Below, piece after piece: positions 1 through 7,519 of a DNA stretch of 64,000 nt. The stretch is from Candidatus Goldiibacteriota bacterium HGW-Goldbacteria-1. Lineage in GTDB: Bacteria > Oederibacteriota > PGYV01. Every line of letters begins with the position of its first letter. The first letter of the stretch is position 1. The stretch spans positions 197,292 through 261,291 of the forward strand of contig PGYV01000007.1 of assembly GCA_002839855.1 (NCBI GenBank), read 5' to 3'. A model generated the notes under the pieces. That model saw only the letters and a program-made list of their open reading frames with translations, did no database searches and was not told the DNA's origin. The position numbers and the translations under genes are program-made.

Positions 1-770
1 ACATCCGTCATTTTCGCGCGGCCGTTATCATTGATATACACATATGACCGGCTTTCCCCAAGCAGCACCGCGTTTTCAGGAAGCATTATCCCCTGCCGGC
101 GCTGCCCGTAAATTTTTACATTTACCGACATGCCGGGTTTAATATCCCTTTTAGGATTATCAGCTTTTACAATTACCGTACCTGCCATTGTATCCTTGTC
201 TATGAAAGGGGTGACGGATGAAACACTGCCTTTTAATGTTATCTTATCGCCGTAAGCTGCGGAAATTTCCGCAGTCTGTCCGGCCTTTATTTTAATCATA
301 TCCTCTTCACCGGTGCTTAATATCACCTTTATTTTATCCGGATTTGCAATTTCTGCCACGGGGTATTGCGGAGTGACAAACGCGCCTTTGTCAGTGGTGT
401 ATATTTTTGTCACTATCCCGGCTGCCGGCGCCATTACATTGGCAAGCTGATAATCCATACCGACAATATCCCTGTTTATATATAATATGGTATCGTCTTT
501 ATTTACAAAGCTGCCCTCTGATACTGCATTGCGTTCAAACTTGCCCGGCACCTGGGAATAAACTTTTATCTGTGGATTCCCTTCCGCAATGCCGCGGATA
601 AAAATAGCTTCCTGAATATCTGTTTTGCCTGCCTGAACCGCTTTTACGTCATAAGCCGTTTCTGAAAGTTTTTCTCCCGCGCGGGTCACTTTTTTTATTA
701 TCTGAAAAAGTATAACCGCGCTTAAAACGGCTATTATTATCAACGCCCATCTTTTTGCTTTTGAATGCAT
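1..770 (-). CDS. RND/ABC-type efflux periplasmic adaptor (membrane fusion protein), partial
   Basis: Incomplete gene running off the left edge of the window; about 256 N-terminal residues are visible. It starts at an ATG at 770 with a GGAGG ribosome site 5 nt upstream. The N-terminus has a short basic stretch and one membrane segment (about residues 7-24), followed by the beta-barrel and lipoyl-like pattern of HlyD/MacA-type adaptors, including the strands around VNVKIYG and MLPENAVLLG. Such adaptors join an inner-membrane pump to an outer-membrane channel. The marR-type gene immediately upstream (11 nt gap) is in the same orientation, so the pair probably forms the start of a drug-responsive efflux operon whose pump genes lie beyond the edge. 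Family assignment is from sequence pattern; the substrate is unknown. Confidence 0.8.
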   Translation of the reverse strand, partial: MHSKAKRWALIIIAVLSAVILFQIIKKVTRAGEKLSETAYDVKAVQAGKTDIQEAIFIRGIAEGNPQIKVYSQVPGKFERNAVSEGSFVNKDDTILYINRDIVGMDYQLANVMAPAAGIVTKIYTTDKGAFVTPQYPVAEIANPDKIKVILSTGEEDMIKIKAGQTAEISAAYGDKITLKGSVSSVTPFIDKDTMAGTVIVKADNPKRDIKPGMSVNVKIYGQRRQGIMLPENAVLLGESRSYVYINDNGRAKMTD

Positions 771-781
771 CTTTCCTCCGC

Positions 782-1219
782 TTATAATTTTTTCAGAAGT
801 CCCTGAATTTTTTCAAGCAGGCCAATGGCATTTTTTCTTTCCTGCCGGCTTATCATTGAAAAAAACATCCCAAGATATCCAAGGTTTACATCCCTGGTGT
901 GTTTCATTACTTTTTTTCCGCGTGCTGATAATCCCACAAAAACTTTTCTTTTATCCTTATTATCCCTGTTTTTTTCAACATAACCCAGTTTTTCCAGGCG
1001 CGTAATGCTTTCTGTCATACTTGGCAGTTTAACACCCGCGGCTGACGCAAGTTCCCCCATTGTTTTACTGCCGGAATCAAGCAGAAGCTGAAGCACAAAA
1101 GTCTGCCCAAGGTTTAATTCCTTTATTTTTCCCTTGAAAATCTGTATTTTCCGGCTTTTCCTTATCCGGTCGCTTATATCCACAAGCATGTCAAAAGCTT
1201 TTTGCGCGTCTTTGTTCAC
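782..1219 (-). CDS. MarR family transcriptional regulator
   Basis: A 145-residue winged-helix repressor of the MarR type. The recognition part is visible as the helix-turn-helix around residues 52-80 (TMGELASAAGVKLPSMTESI), followed by the wing with the acidic/basic segment NRDNKDKRKV typical of the family. The length is normal. It is the first gene of a unit with the efflux adaptor downstream. Two palindromes between its promoter and start codon (separate entries) suggest that it represses itself and the efflux genes until a ligand, usually a phenolic or drug-like compound, is bound. The ligand cannot be inferred from sequence. Confidence 0.9.
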   Translation of the reverse strand: MNKDAQKAFDMLVDISDRIRKSRKIQIFKGKIKELNLGQTFVLQLLLDSGSKTMGELASAAGVKLPSMTESITRLEKLGYVEKNRDNKDKRKVFVGLSARGKKVMKHTRDVNLGYLGMFFSMISRQERKNAIGLLEKIQGLLKKL

Positions 1220-1237
1220 ATTTACTCCTTAAACTGT

Positions 1238-1251
1238 TTAGGCATACCTAA
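1238..1251. promoter_or_regulatory. MarR operator palindrome 1
   Basis: TTAGGCATACCTAA is a 14-bp inverted repeat (TTAGG-N4-CCTAA) in the leader of the marR gene, 19 bp from its start codon. It is one of two near-identical copies, centred 17 bp apart. Binding here would block transcription elongation or stabilise dimer pairs. Assignment to the neighbouring MarR protein is inference from location. Confidence 0.7.
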
Positions 1252-1254
1252 TAT

Positions 1255-1268
1255 TTAGGCAGACCTAA
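1255..1268. promoter_or_regulatory. MarR operator palindrome 2
   Basis: TTAGGCAGACCTAA is the second copy of the 14-bp palindrome. It abuts and overlaps by one base the -10 hexamer of the marR promoter, which is the classical position for a repressor that competes with RNA polymerase. Confidence 0.7.
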
Positions 1269-1296
1269 GTATATATATTTACGGGATTAATGTCAA
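1268..1296 (-). promoter_or_regulatory. Sigma-70-type promoter of marR-efflux operon
   Basis: Read on the minus strand, TTGACA (1291-1296) is followed after 17 bp by TATACT (1268-1273). This is a near-consensus promoter pointing into the marR gene. The operator palindromes lie at and just downstream of the -10. Confidence 0.85.
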
Positions 1297-1310
1297 GTTT
1301 AAATGATTTT

Positions 1311-2372
1311 TTAAAACGCTTCGAACGCGTAAAAGATAAACGCCAGGCCGTCGCGGCCGTACCCAAGGTCTATCCTTAAGTTGGCGCGTTCTTCGGGCAC
1401 AAGCCCTATCCTTAACCCCACGCCGCCCGCGAACTTCACGTTCATATCCGCCGGGGATGATTCGTACACATCACCCGCTCCGGCAAACACGGTAAACCCC
1501 ACACGCTCCCATGGTATTATCCTGTATTCCGCCTGTACAAAACTCATGCATTTATCCCGGTACCTTCCATAAAAATACCCGCGCATTTTGTGGTCGCCGC
1601 CAAACTGTTCCATTAATTGGATTGGAGGGCTTCCGGCAATAACTCCGGTAAACACTTCCGCAGCTATAGACTGGTTGTCAGCCAATTTAAAATACTTTCT
1701 AAAATCAAACTCTGTTTTCACAAATGAATCCCGCACGTTAAGCCCAAGCCCGTAGTAATCGCAGTATAAAGTGGTATAAATTCCGTCCATGGCAAGAAGC
1801 GAATTATCGCGTGTATCCATTGAAAAAACCAGCCCCTGCCCAAAATAAGACCCGCCCCTGCTGCCCTTAAACACTTCACTGCTTATAAGCCCGTTTGGTT
1901 TGGCTTCTAAAAGTACAAAGTTTTCATATGACAGCCTTACACCCGCATACAAAAGGCCGGCAATTTTTTTATGAAATTCAGCCCTGAACTTTAACATCTG
2001 AAAAGTAACTTTTTCCGCGGCGTCATCTTTATTATCGTTGCCCACCCCAAAAAATGTGTCAGGATATTTTTTATAATATGAATTATGATACAGCTTATAT
2101 TCGTTATTTTCCCAGTAATGCCACCCTTCTTCTTCAACTGACACCTGGTTTTTTAAACTGTAAGAAAGGTACAGCTGGATGTTGGAAGAAAAAGTATCAG
2201 GCTTTTTATTGTAAAAATACGCGCCTGTTATTATGCCTTTTAAACCTGTTTCTTCGGAGTATAAAGGAAGCGGAAGAATAAGCCAGGAATCTTCGTATTT
2301 TTTGGCATCATCCGCGGCAAAAACAAAAGACGCTGTTATAATCATAACCGCAATAATAAGAATTTTTTTCAT
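1311..2372 (-). CDS. BamA/TamA-like surface antigen (outer-membrane beta-barrel)
   Basis: A 353-residue protein with a cleavable signal peptide (residues 1-19, ending SFVFA) and a C-terminal barrel of the bacterial surface antigen (D15/Omp85-like) family. The family pattern is visible: a GG..MRGY motif near residue 270 followed by FYGRYRD, the strand pair AEYRIIPW and VGFTVFAGAGDV, and a final aromatic residue (AFEAF) at the C-terminus as in barrel-insertion signals. No POTRA repeats fit in the short N-terminal part, so it resembles the POTRA-less patatin/D15 offshoots rather than BamA itself. It follows the NYN nuclease gene by 21 nt and has a good ribosome site (GGAGG). The exact role is unknown. 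Confidence 0.8.
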   Translation of the reverse strand: MKKILIIAVMIITASFVFAADDAKKYEDSWLILPLPLYSEETGLKGIITGAYFYNKKPDTFSSNIQLYLSYSLKNQVSVEEEGWHYWENNEYKLYHNSYYKKYPDTFFGVGNDNKDDAAEKVTFQMLKFRAEFHKKIAGLLYAGVRLSYENFVLLEAKPNGLISSEVFKGSRGGSYFGQGLVFSMDTRDNSLLAMDGIYTTLYCDYYGLGLNVRDSFVKTEFDFRKYFKLADNQSIAAEVFTGVIAGSPPIQLMEQFGGDHKMRGYFYGRYRDKCMSFVQAEYRIIPWERVGFTVFAGAGDVYESSPADMNVKFAGGVGLRIGLVPEERANLRIDLGYGRDGLAFIFYAFEAF

Positions 2373-2393
2373 AACACCCTCCTGCTTATTGTT

Positions 2394-2777
2394 TTAATCC
2401 TGCTCAAGGTATTCCGCAAATTCGTCCGATGTCATTGATTTAAAGTGATTGTCTATGGCGTACTTAATAAGCCTGTTGTCGCTGGAAATAACCATATGGT
2501 CTTTTGCCTTGCCTGTCCTGTTTCTTATCATCTCTTCTATTATATCGTCAGCAGATTCGCCCGGCCCGGAAAAAACAGCCTTTATATCGCCGAACCTCTG
2601 ATGCCCGCGGTGGTTGGAAATGGAACGGGAAGCGTCAAATATGACTGTTACTTCGTTTGGATTAAGCGCAAGAAATTCCTTTATCATATCCATCATCTCT
2701 TCGCGCTTCTGTTCAAGGGTAACCCCCTTAAACCGCACCCTGTACATTAAATTGTACCCGTCAATAATAATTTTCAT
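2394..2777 (-). CDS. NYN/YacP-like PIN-fold ribonuclease
   Basis: A 127-residue protein of the YacP/NYN group. It begins MKIIIDGYNLMYR, the first acidic motif of the fold, followed by VTVIFDAS and later MVISSDNRLIKYA, which place the conserved aspartates of the PIN-like metal site. B. subtilis YacP (Rae1) is a ribosome-associated endoribonuclease; this relation is a family-level inference. The length is shorter than YacP (about 170) and close to the core domain. It shares orientation and close spacing with the barrel gene downstream, without an obvious functional link. Confidence 0.8.
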   Translation of the reverse strand: MKIIIDGYNLMYRVRFKGVTLEQKREEMMDMIKEFLALNPNEVTVIFDASRSISNHRGHQRFGDIKAVFSGPGESADDIIEEMIRNRTGKAKDHMVISSDNRLIKYAIDNHFKSMTSDEFAEYLEQD

Positions 2778-2809
2778 CTATCCTCTACCCTTTATCCCTT
2801 TTGTATGAA

Positions 2810-2899
2810 ACCGAGATTTGTTTCGCTTCTGCTTATCTGCTTATAGCTTAATTCGCTCTTATTTAAACCGTCCCTCCGTGCATCCATCCCTCTGTCCCT
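2810..2899. repeat. Intergenic short-word repeat block
   Basis: The DNA between the NYN and PP-loop genes consists of repeated short words: ctgctta-type words at about 2829-2847, then tccctc/tccatc words at 2870-2900. Similar wording recurs at 38.16-38.27 kb. No reading frame or promoter is evident. Confidence 0.5.
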
Positions 2900-3904
2900 C
2901 TATACTTTATATTTCTCCGCTTCTTCCCTGCTTATTGGTTTTACATTTATAACCCTTTCATTATTATCCTTAATAATTTTGACAGCTACTTCTTCTTTAT
3001 CCATTAACTTTGTATAGCCGGCGGAAAACGCGGCTATATCTCTTATCGTCTCTTCATCAGGGCTGTCAAAAGTAAGGACAAGCGGGCCGGGAATATCCAT
3101 AACTTCAAATACTATTGCCCCATCTTTTACCTGCTCCAGTTTTTCATTATCGCCGTTGTGCCTTCCTATTATAAACTTTATGCCGTTTTTTCTGAAATGC
3201 CTTCCGGCCGATAATAAAAACATATCCTGTTCCGTTATCTCTTTTTCTTTATTGTGCTGTATAAGGTCATTTAACCTTGCCGCATAGTGTTTATCCGTTA
3301 AAAGGCATCCGCCGCCCGGGGTTTCCATCACATCGGTAATTTCAAATTCCACCGCAAGCTTAAGCTGCTGCTGCCTGTTTCTTCCTTCTATGCCTAAAAG
3401 CTGTTCCCTGTCCACCCAGCCAAGTTTTTCCGGTTCTGTGGGTTCCATTAATTTTGCGGACAGCGGCCGCAGCAAATACCCTTCAAGGCCCGATTCATTT
3501 TTTATCATTTTAATTGAATTTGAATTCTGAGTCATAGGCCGCTGACCCAGCACTTCACCTGTTATGACAAAACCCGCGCCAAGTTCTTCCATCATCTCTT
3601 TTGCTTTACGCATCATAAGTATTTTGCAGTCAATGCACGGGTTCATGTTCTTGCCGTATCCGTGCGCCGGATTTTTCAGCATATGCAGAAAATCTTTTGT
3701 TATATCCACAACTTTTACTTCTATGCCTTTTGGAAGCGGTTTATTGTATTTAAGCTCACCGCCCTCCCGGATATATTTTTTAAAAAATACGCCTATGTTA
3801 AAATTTACCGGTATGACATTTATTCCCTGTTTCTGCAGCAGTTTTACCGCTATCATGCTGTCCAGTCCGCCCGAAAAAAGAGCGATACATGTTTTTTCTT
3901 TCAT
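2900..3904 (-). CDS. PP-loop ATP pyrophosphatase, ThiI/TrmU-type tRNA thiolation family
   Basis: A 334-residue protein. The ATP-binding PP-loop SGGLDS lies near the N-terminus, and a pair of candidate catalytic cysteines appears in NPCIDCK, followed by GEVLGQRPMTQ, a segment shared with ThiI/MnmA-like sulfurtransferases. The C-terminal half (about residues 190-334) carries a GGGCLLTDK motif and resembles the NFACT/DUF814-type domain joined to such enzymes in anaerobes. The likely reaction is adenylation and thiolation of a tRNA base, but the target base is not clear. I chose the ATG at 3904, which has AAGGA at the right distance, over the upstream GTG at 3925. It is separated from the NYN gene by about 120 bp. 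Confidence 0.75.
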   Translation of the reverse strand: MKEKTCIALFSGGLDSMIAVKLLQKQGINVIPVNFNIGVFFKKYIREGGELKYNKPLPKGIEVKVVDITKDFLHMLKNPAHGYGKNMNPCIDCKILMMRKAKEMMEELGAGFVITGEVLGQRPMTQNSNSIKMIKNESGLEGYLLRPLSAKLMEPTEPEKLGWVDREQLLGIEGRNRQQQLKLAVEFEITDVMETPGGGCLLTDKHYAARLNDLIQHNKEKEITEQDMFLLSAGRHFRKNGIKFIIGRHNGDNEKLEQVKDGAIVFEVMDIPGPLVLTFDSPDEETIRDIAAFSAGYTKLMDKEEVAVKIIKDNNERVINVKPISREEAEKYKV

Positions 3905-3993
3905 CAGATTTTCCTTTTTTGACACAAATGGTTTTTTACGATTTTATTTTTGATTATGCCTTATCTTTTAATCTTTATTTATGGGCTTTCTTT

Positions 3994-6639
3994 TTACTTC
4001 ATAACCGCCATTTTTCCAAAGACGTATTTTTTCTCATCCCCGTTAACGGCATCTATTTTATAAATATAAACTCCGGATGACACGCGTTCACCCGCGTCAT
4101 TCAAGCCGTCCCACAATGTTTTATTTACTCCCTTAACCCCGTTTATGCCGTCTATCTTTCTTATCGTTTCACCGGATATTGTAAAGATTTTAATTGTGAC
4201 ATCCGCGCGTACAGACAGATGAAAAACAATTATTGCCTCTCCATCGGTCGGATTTGGATATGTGACGTCTTTTTTAAGTTCAAGGTCGGGCACAATTGCC
4301 GCAAGCGTTGTCTGGTTTGAAACAAAAGCGTAAGCCGCCACATCGCAGTTGGAAAGCGCTGTGTTATAAAATTTTTCGTTTTTATTAATTGAATCATCAA
4401 GCATCGCGGTAAACGAATAATCAATATAACTGCCCACAGGTATGGTTCCCGTGCTGAAAGACACAACCCTGTTTACCGCGTCATAAGTACCGCCCGCTAT
4501 ATAAGTGTGTTTTGGCGGCAGAGTATCCCAGATAATTACATTATCAGCTGCAATAAGCCCCGCGGCATTGGAAGCCCTTATTGTATAGGTTATTGTATCG
4601 CCTGTGGCCGCGCTTGACGGCGCAACTGATTTGGACATTACAAGAACCGGAAGAATAGGCGTAGGGGTCATTGTTAAAGTAACTGTCATTGTCATGGTGC
4701 TTGTAACTGTAATTGTGGGCGTAACTGTAATTGTAATAGTGTCAGTGGGGGTTATTGTCGGCGTTATTGAAGGCGTGCCGCAAGGTATGTCATACATAAC
4801 GCTGTTTGAATTTATTATCGGATTAAAATCATTTGCTTTAATCGCGCCTGTGTTTGTTATCTGGCCGCAGGAATTAATCACGCCGCTCCACATTAAAATA
4901 TCTGCGCGGTCTGTCTGCAAACCGGGATAAAGCCAGCTTACAACACTTGAAACACCATCATAAACCGCCGCATCGTGAACGCCTGCAAGCGCGCCTGTTC
5001 CGTCAAGATATGTTATTTCAGCAGGCACGGTGTCAAATATAACAGCGCCGGACGCTATCGGGTTGCCGCTTATAACTTTCAAATTATCATAATAATTGAA
5101 ATTATCGGGGTGCCCCTGAAAACCCACATATCCGCATCCGGGCATCTGCGTATAAGTTGCATTTGCAGTGTCTGTGACAGCTAACATCCACGCTGCAGGT
5201 TCAGCGGTTCCTTTAATCCACGTTTTAGCCCAAAGGCCTACAGAATTTCCTGAAAGGCTCATTACCTGAACTTTTACCGTATACCACTGGCTGTCACTTA
5301 CTGATATTGCATTGCTGTGCCAGGAAGCCGGAGAGTAAGGCCCTGCAACTCCCGGATTTGTTTTCTGAAGATAAAGGTCGCCCGGCGTATGGTCTCCGGA
5401 AATACCCACACCATACGAAAGAGCCGGAGCTGTATTGCTGTGCCTGAAAGATATTAATCCGTCTTCATATCCGCCTGCTCCTACATAAATATCAGCCTGA
5501 ACTATACCGTCGCAAAAATCCGTTGGAGTGTCCCTTAAATATTGAGGATATGACCCTGCTCCCTGTGAAGGCGAATAAAGATAACCGCTTCCGGCGCCGT
5601 CGCTCATCCAGCTCCATGACCCGCCGCTTACCGGATGAAAACCGGTTATGGGATTTGAATCAAATGTATCATAAGATTTAAGGCTGTACCCTGTCAGCGA
5701 AACACTTAACGTGTATGTAACCGTATCGCCAATCTGTGCTGTCGCGGGCTGCTGGCTTTTATTAAAAGCAAAAGGCCTTATAACCGTCACCGTTGTATCA
5801 TTGCTTGTGCCGCTTGTTGACGCGCTGAAAGTATCAACCAGTGTCCAGTCAGCCGAGTTATTTATAATTGTCCCCGGCACTGCTGCCGCATCCACGCTTA
5901 CAAGAAACCATACTTTTTCACTTTTTCTTTTTGTTACTGCAGGCAGTGTCCAGGTAAGGGCTGAACCTGCAGCTGTTCCGGAACTTGTTCCTCCCGGACT
6001 TATCTGCTGAAGAGTACAGTTTGGCGGCACCATATCTGTGATTGTAAGGCTGTTTGAATTTACATAACTGTAATTTAAAGTGTAAAGGACAAGCCCTCCG
6101 GGTATTACTGTTGAAGCTTCCGCGGTTTTTGTCAAAGATGCTGATGCAGGCGGAAGAGGTACTGTAAAAGGATAATTAGCCTGCGAAACCGGCAGAGCGG
6201 ATCCTGAATCAACAAAATCCCTTTTGCCGCCAATTAAAATAAAATATGGGCCGCCTTCAAGTGTGTCAGGTATATGAAATGTATATGACGCGGGGCTTGC
6301 AATAAGAGAAGCTCCGTTTCCATCACCCATTCCGTTACCGCTTGAAGCGCTTATAGCTCCGTCACCTGTACCGCCAATATCTACAATTCCATTTGCCACT
6401 TTAAAGGTCTGGCCTAAGGTGCTTCCGCTTTGAAAAGTTCCAACCGTTGATACTGCTGCCAGAAAGAAACTCTGATTCCACACATCGCTTGTCCTGTCAT
6501 ATGTAAAATTCACTGTTACCAAATCGCCGGCATTAGGGCTTGGAGGAACCACACTTACAATTGTAACATTACTGACTTCTGCCATTACAGGCGCGTACAG
6601 TGTTATTAACAGAGCCAAAAGGCACAGTATTTTTTTCAT
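3994..6639 (-). CDS. Large secreted DUF11-repeat protein with FlgD-like C-terminal domain
   Basis: An 881-residue exported protein. The start is the ATG at 6639, preceded by GGGAG and followed by a signal peptide (MKKILCLLALLITLYAPVMA); the in-frame upstream ATG has no ribosome site. Visible parts in order: a beta-sandwich N-domain; a DUF11-type repeat (LTKTAEASTVIPGGLVLYTL); a second DUF11 repeat interrupted by a concanavalin/DUF1080-like sandwich (about residues 320-520, ending DNLKV); a Thr/Pro linker of TITPT-type units; a third DUF11 repeat (KSVAPSSAATGDTITYTI); and a C-terminal FlgD-Ig/T9SS-like module starting YPNPTDGEA and ending near VSSGVYIYK. It is probably cell-surface or secreted. 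The terminal module suggests sorting, but no secretion genes are in the window. Confidence 0.75.
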   Translation of the reverse strand: MKKILCLLALLITLYAPVMAEVSNVTIVSVVPPSPNAGDLVTVNFTYDRTSDVWNQSFFLAAVSTVGTFQSGSTLGQTFKVANGIVDIGGTGDGAISASSGNGMGDGNGASLIASPASYTFHIPDTLEGGPYFILIGGKRDFVDSGSALPVSQANYPFTVPLPPASASLTKTAEASTVIPGGLVLYTLNYSYVNSNSLTITDMVPPNCTLQQISPGGTSSGTAAGSALTWTLPAVTKRKSEKVWFLVSVDAAAVPGTIINNSADWTLVDTFSASTSGTSNDTTVTVIRPFAFNKSQQPATAQIGDTVTYTLSVSLTGYSLKSYDTFDSNPITGFHPVSGGSWSWMSDGAGSGYLYSPSQGAGSYPQYLRDTPTDFCDGIVQADIYVGAGGYEDGLISFRHSNTAPALSYGVGISGDHTPGDLYLQKTNPGVAGPYSPASWHSNAISVSDSQWYTVKVQVMSLSGNSVGLWAKTWIKGTAEPAAWMLAVTDTANATYTQMPGCGYVGFQGHPDNFNYYDNLKVISGNPIASGAVIFDTVPAEITYLDGTGALAGVHDAAVYDGVSSVVSWLYPGLQTDRADILMWSGVINSCGQITNTGAIKANDFNPIINSNSVMYDIPCGTPSITPTITPTDTITITVTPTITVTSTMTMTVTLTMTPTPILPVLVMSKSVAPSSAATGDTITYTIRASNAAGLIAADNVIIWDTLPPKHTYIAGGTYDAVNRVVSFSTGTIPVGSYIDYSFTAMLDDSINKNEKFYNTALSNCDVAAYAFVSNQTTLAAIVPDLELKKDVTYPNPTDGEAIIVFHLSVRADVTIKIFTISGETIRKIDGINGVKGVNKTLWDGLNDAGERVSSGVYIYKIDAVNGDEKKYVFGKMAVMK

Positions 6640-6679
6640 ACTTATCTCCCTTAAATGCAGGTTTATTGATATATTTTTA

Positions 6680-6708
6680 ATTATATGCCATGTAATCGCT
6701 ATTTTCAA
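6680..6708 (-). promoter_or_regulatory. Promoter of the DUF11 protein gene
   Basis: On the minus strand, TTGAAA (6703-6708) and TATAAT (6680-6685) are separated by 17 bp, about 40 nt before the start codon. The -35 overlaps the candidate -35 of the divergent Lgt-like gene, so the two promoters are back to back. Confidence 0.8.
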
Positions 6709-6730
6709 TACATATTATTTCTGTTATACT
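6702..6730 (+). promoter_or_regulatory. Candidate leaderless promoter of the Lgt-like gene
   Basis: TATACT (6725-6730) ends only 6 nt before the ATG at 6737, with a weak -35 (TTTTCA, 6702-6707) 17 bp upstream. There is no ribosome-binding sequence, so the transcript would begin at or very near the start codon. Confidence 0.55.
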
Positions 6731-6736
6731 TTATTC

Positions 6737-7447
6737 ATGATACCCACAATAACCATAGGAAACTTGCAGCTTGATTCATATCTGTTGTTTATTATAATTG
6801 CGGCTGTGTCCGGTTTTGCCTTTTACCTTTCCGGGCTGTCCGGAACAAAAAAAGAAAAAACCATAACACACGCTTACGTGCTTTTTTTTGCAGCTGCTTT
6901 TATAACAGGCGCGGTTTTTATTCCAAAAATATTTGGCATACAGGGAGCTTCTTTTTCTGCCGGTATTTTTCTGGCCGTGCTTGTTTCAATACCTGCGGTT
7001 AAAAAATACAGTACGGGTTTATTTCACGCTTCTGACAGTTCAGTGGCGGCAGCCGCGCTTGGGCTTTCCATAGCAAAATTGGGCTGCCTTTTTAAGGGGT
7101 GCTGTTACGGCATTCCGGCTGACCCGCAGAAAACCTTCACAGTTTTCTATCCCGAAACATCCGCGGCTTTTGAAAAATTTTCAGGTGTCCCCCTTTTACC
7201 CTCTCAAATATACCAGTCGCTGGCATTTTTTATCATATTTATTGTCCTTATTAAGCTTACTAAAACAATACCATTTTATAAAACTGCAGTTTTTCTGATA
7301 TTGTCATGCGCTGTAAACTCCCTTATTTTATTCACCAGGCCTGTCAGTTCATCCGAATTATGGCTTTTTCTTATACTTAACTGCCTAATCTGCCTTGCAG
7401 CTTCTATTATGCTTATAATAGGAAAGCACACTAAAACAAATACCTGA
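6737..7447 (+). CDS. Prolipoprotein diacylglyceryl transferase-like membrane protein
   Basis: A 236-residue polytopic membrane protein with about seven hydrophobic segments. It carries the Lgt-family signature region as LGCLFKGCCYGIP (about residues 115-127) and the later LLPSQIYQSL. Lgt transfers a diacylglyceryl group to the lipobox cysteine of prolipoproteins. This protein is shorter than typical Lgt (about 270) and has the Cys-rich GCCYG variant found in Lgt-like paralogs, so it may not be the housekeeping enzyme. The start is ATG at 6737 with no Shine-Dalgarno but a -10 element 6 nt upstream. It is divergent from the DUF11 gene and precedes the pseudopilin operon, which has its own promoter. 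Confidence 0.7.
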   Translation: MIPTITIGNLQLDSYLLFIIIAAVSGFAFYLSGLSGTKKEKTITHAYVLFFAAAFITGAVFIPKIFGIQGASFSAGIFLAVLVSIPAVKKYSTGLFHASDSSVAAAALGLSIAKLGCLFKGCCYGIPADPQKTFTVFYPETSAAFEKFSGVPLLPSQIYQSLAFFIIFIVLIKLTKTIPFYKTAVFLILSCAVNSLILFTRPVSSSELWLFLILNCLICLAASIMLIIGKHTKTNT

Positions 7448-7455
7448 CGAAATAC

Positions 7456-7484
7456 TTGACATAAGTTATATTTGTGTATATAAT
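7456..7484 (+). promoter_or_regulatory. Consensus promoter of the pseudopilin operon
   Basis: TTGACA (7456-7461), 17 bp, TATAAT (7479-7484): exact consensus spacing and hexamers, about 35 bp upstream of the ATG at 7520, which has its own AAAGGAAG ribosome site. Confidence 0.9.
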
Positions 7485-7519
7485 TACTATGGATTTAACT
7501 CCGTAAAGGAAGTGGTTGT

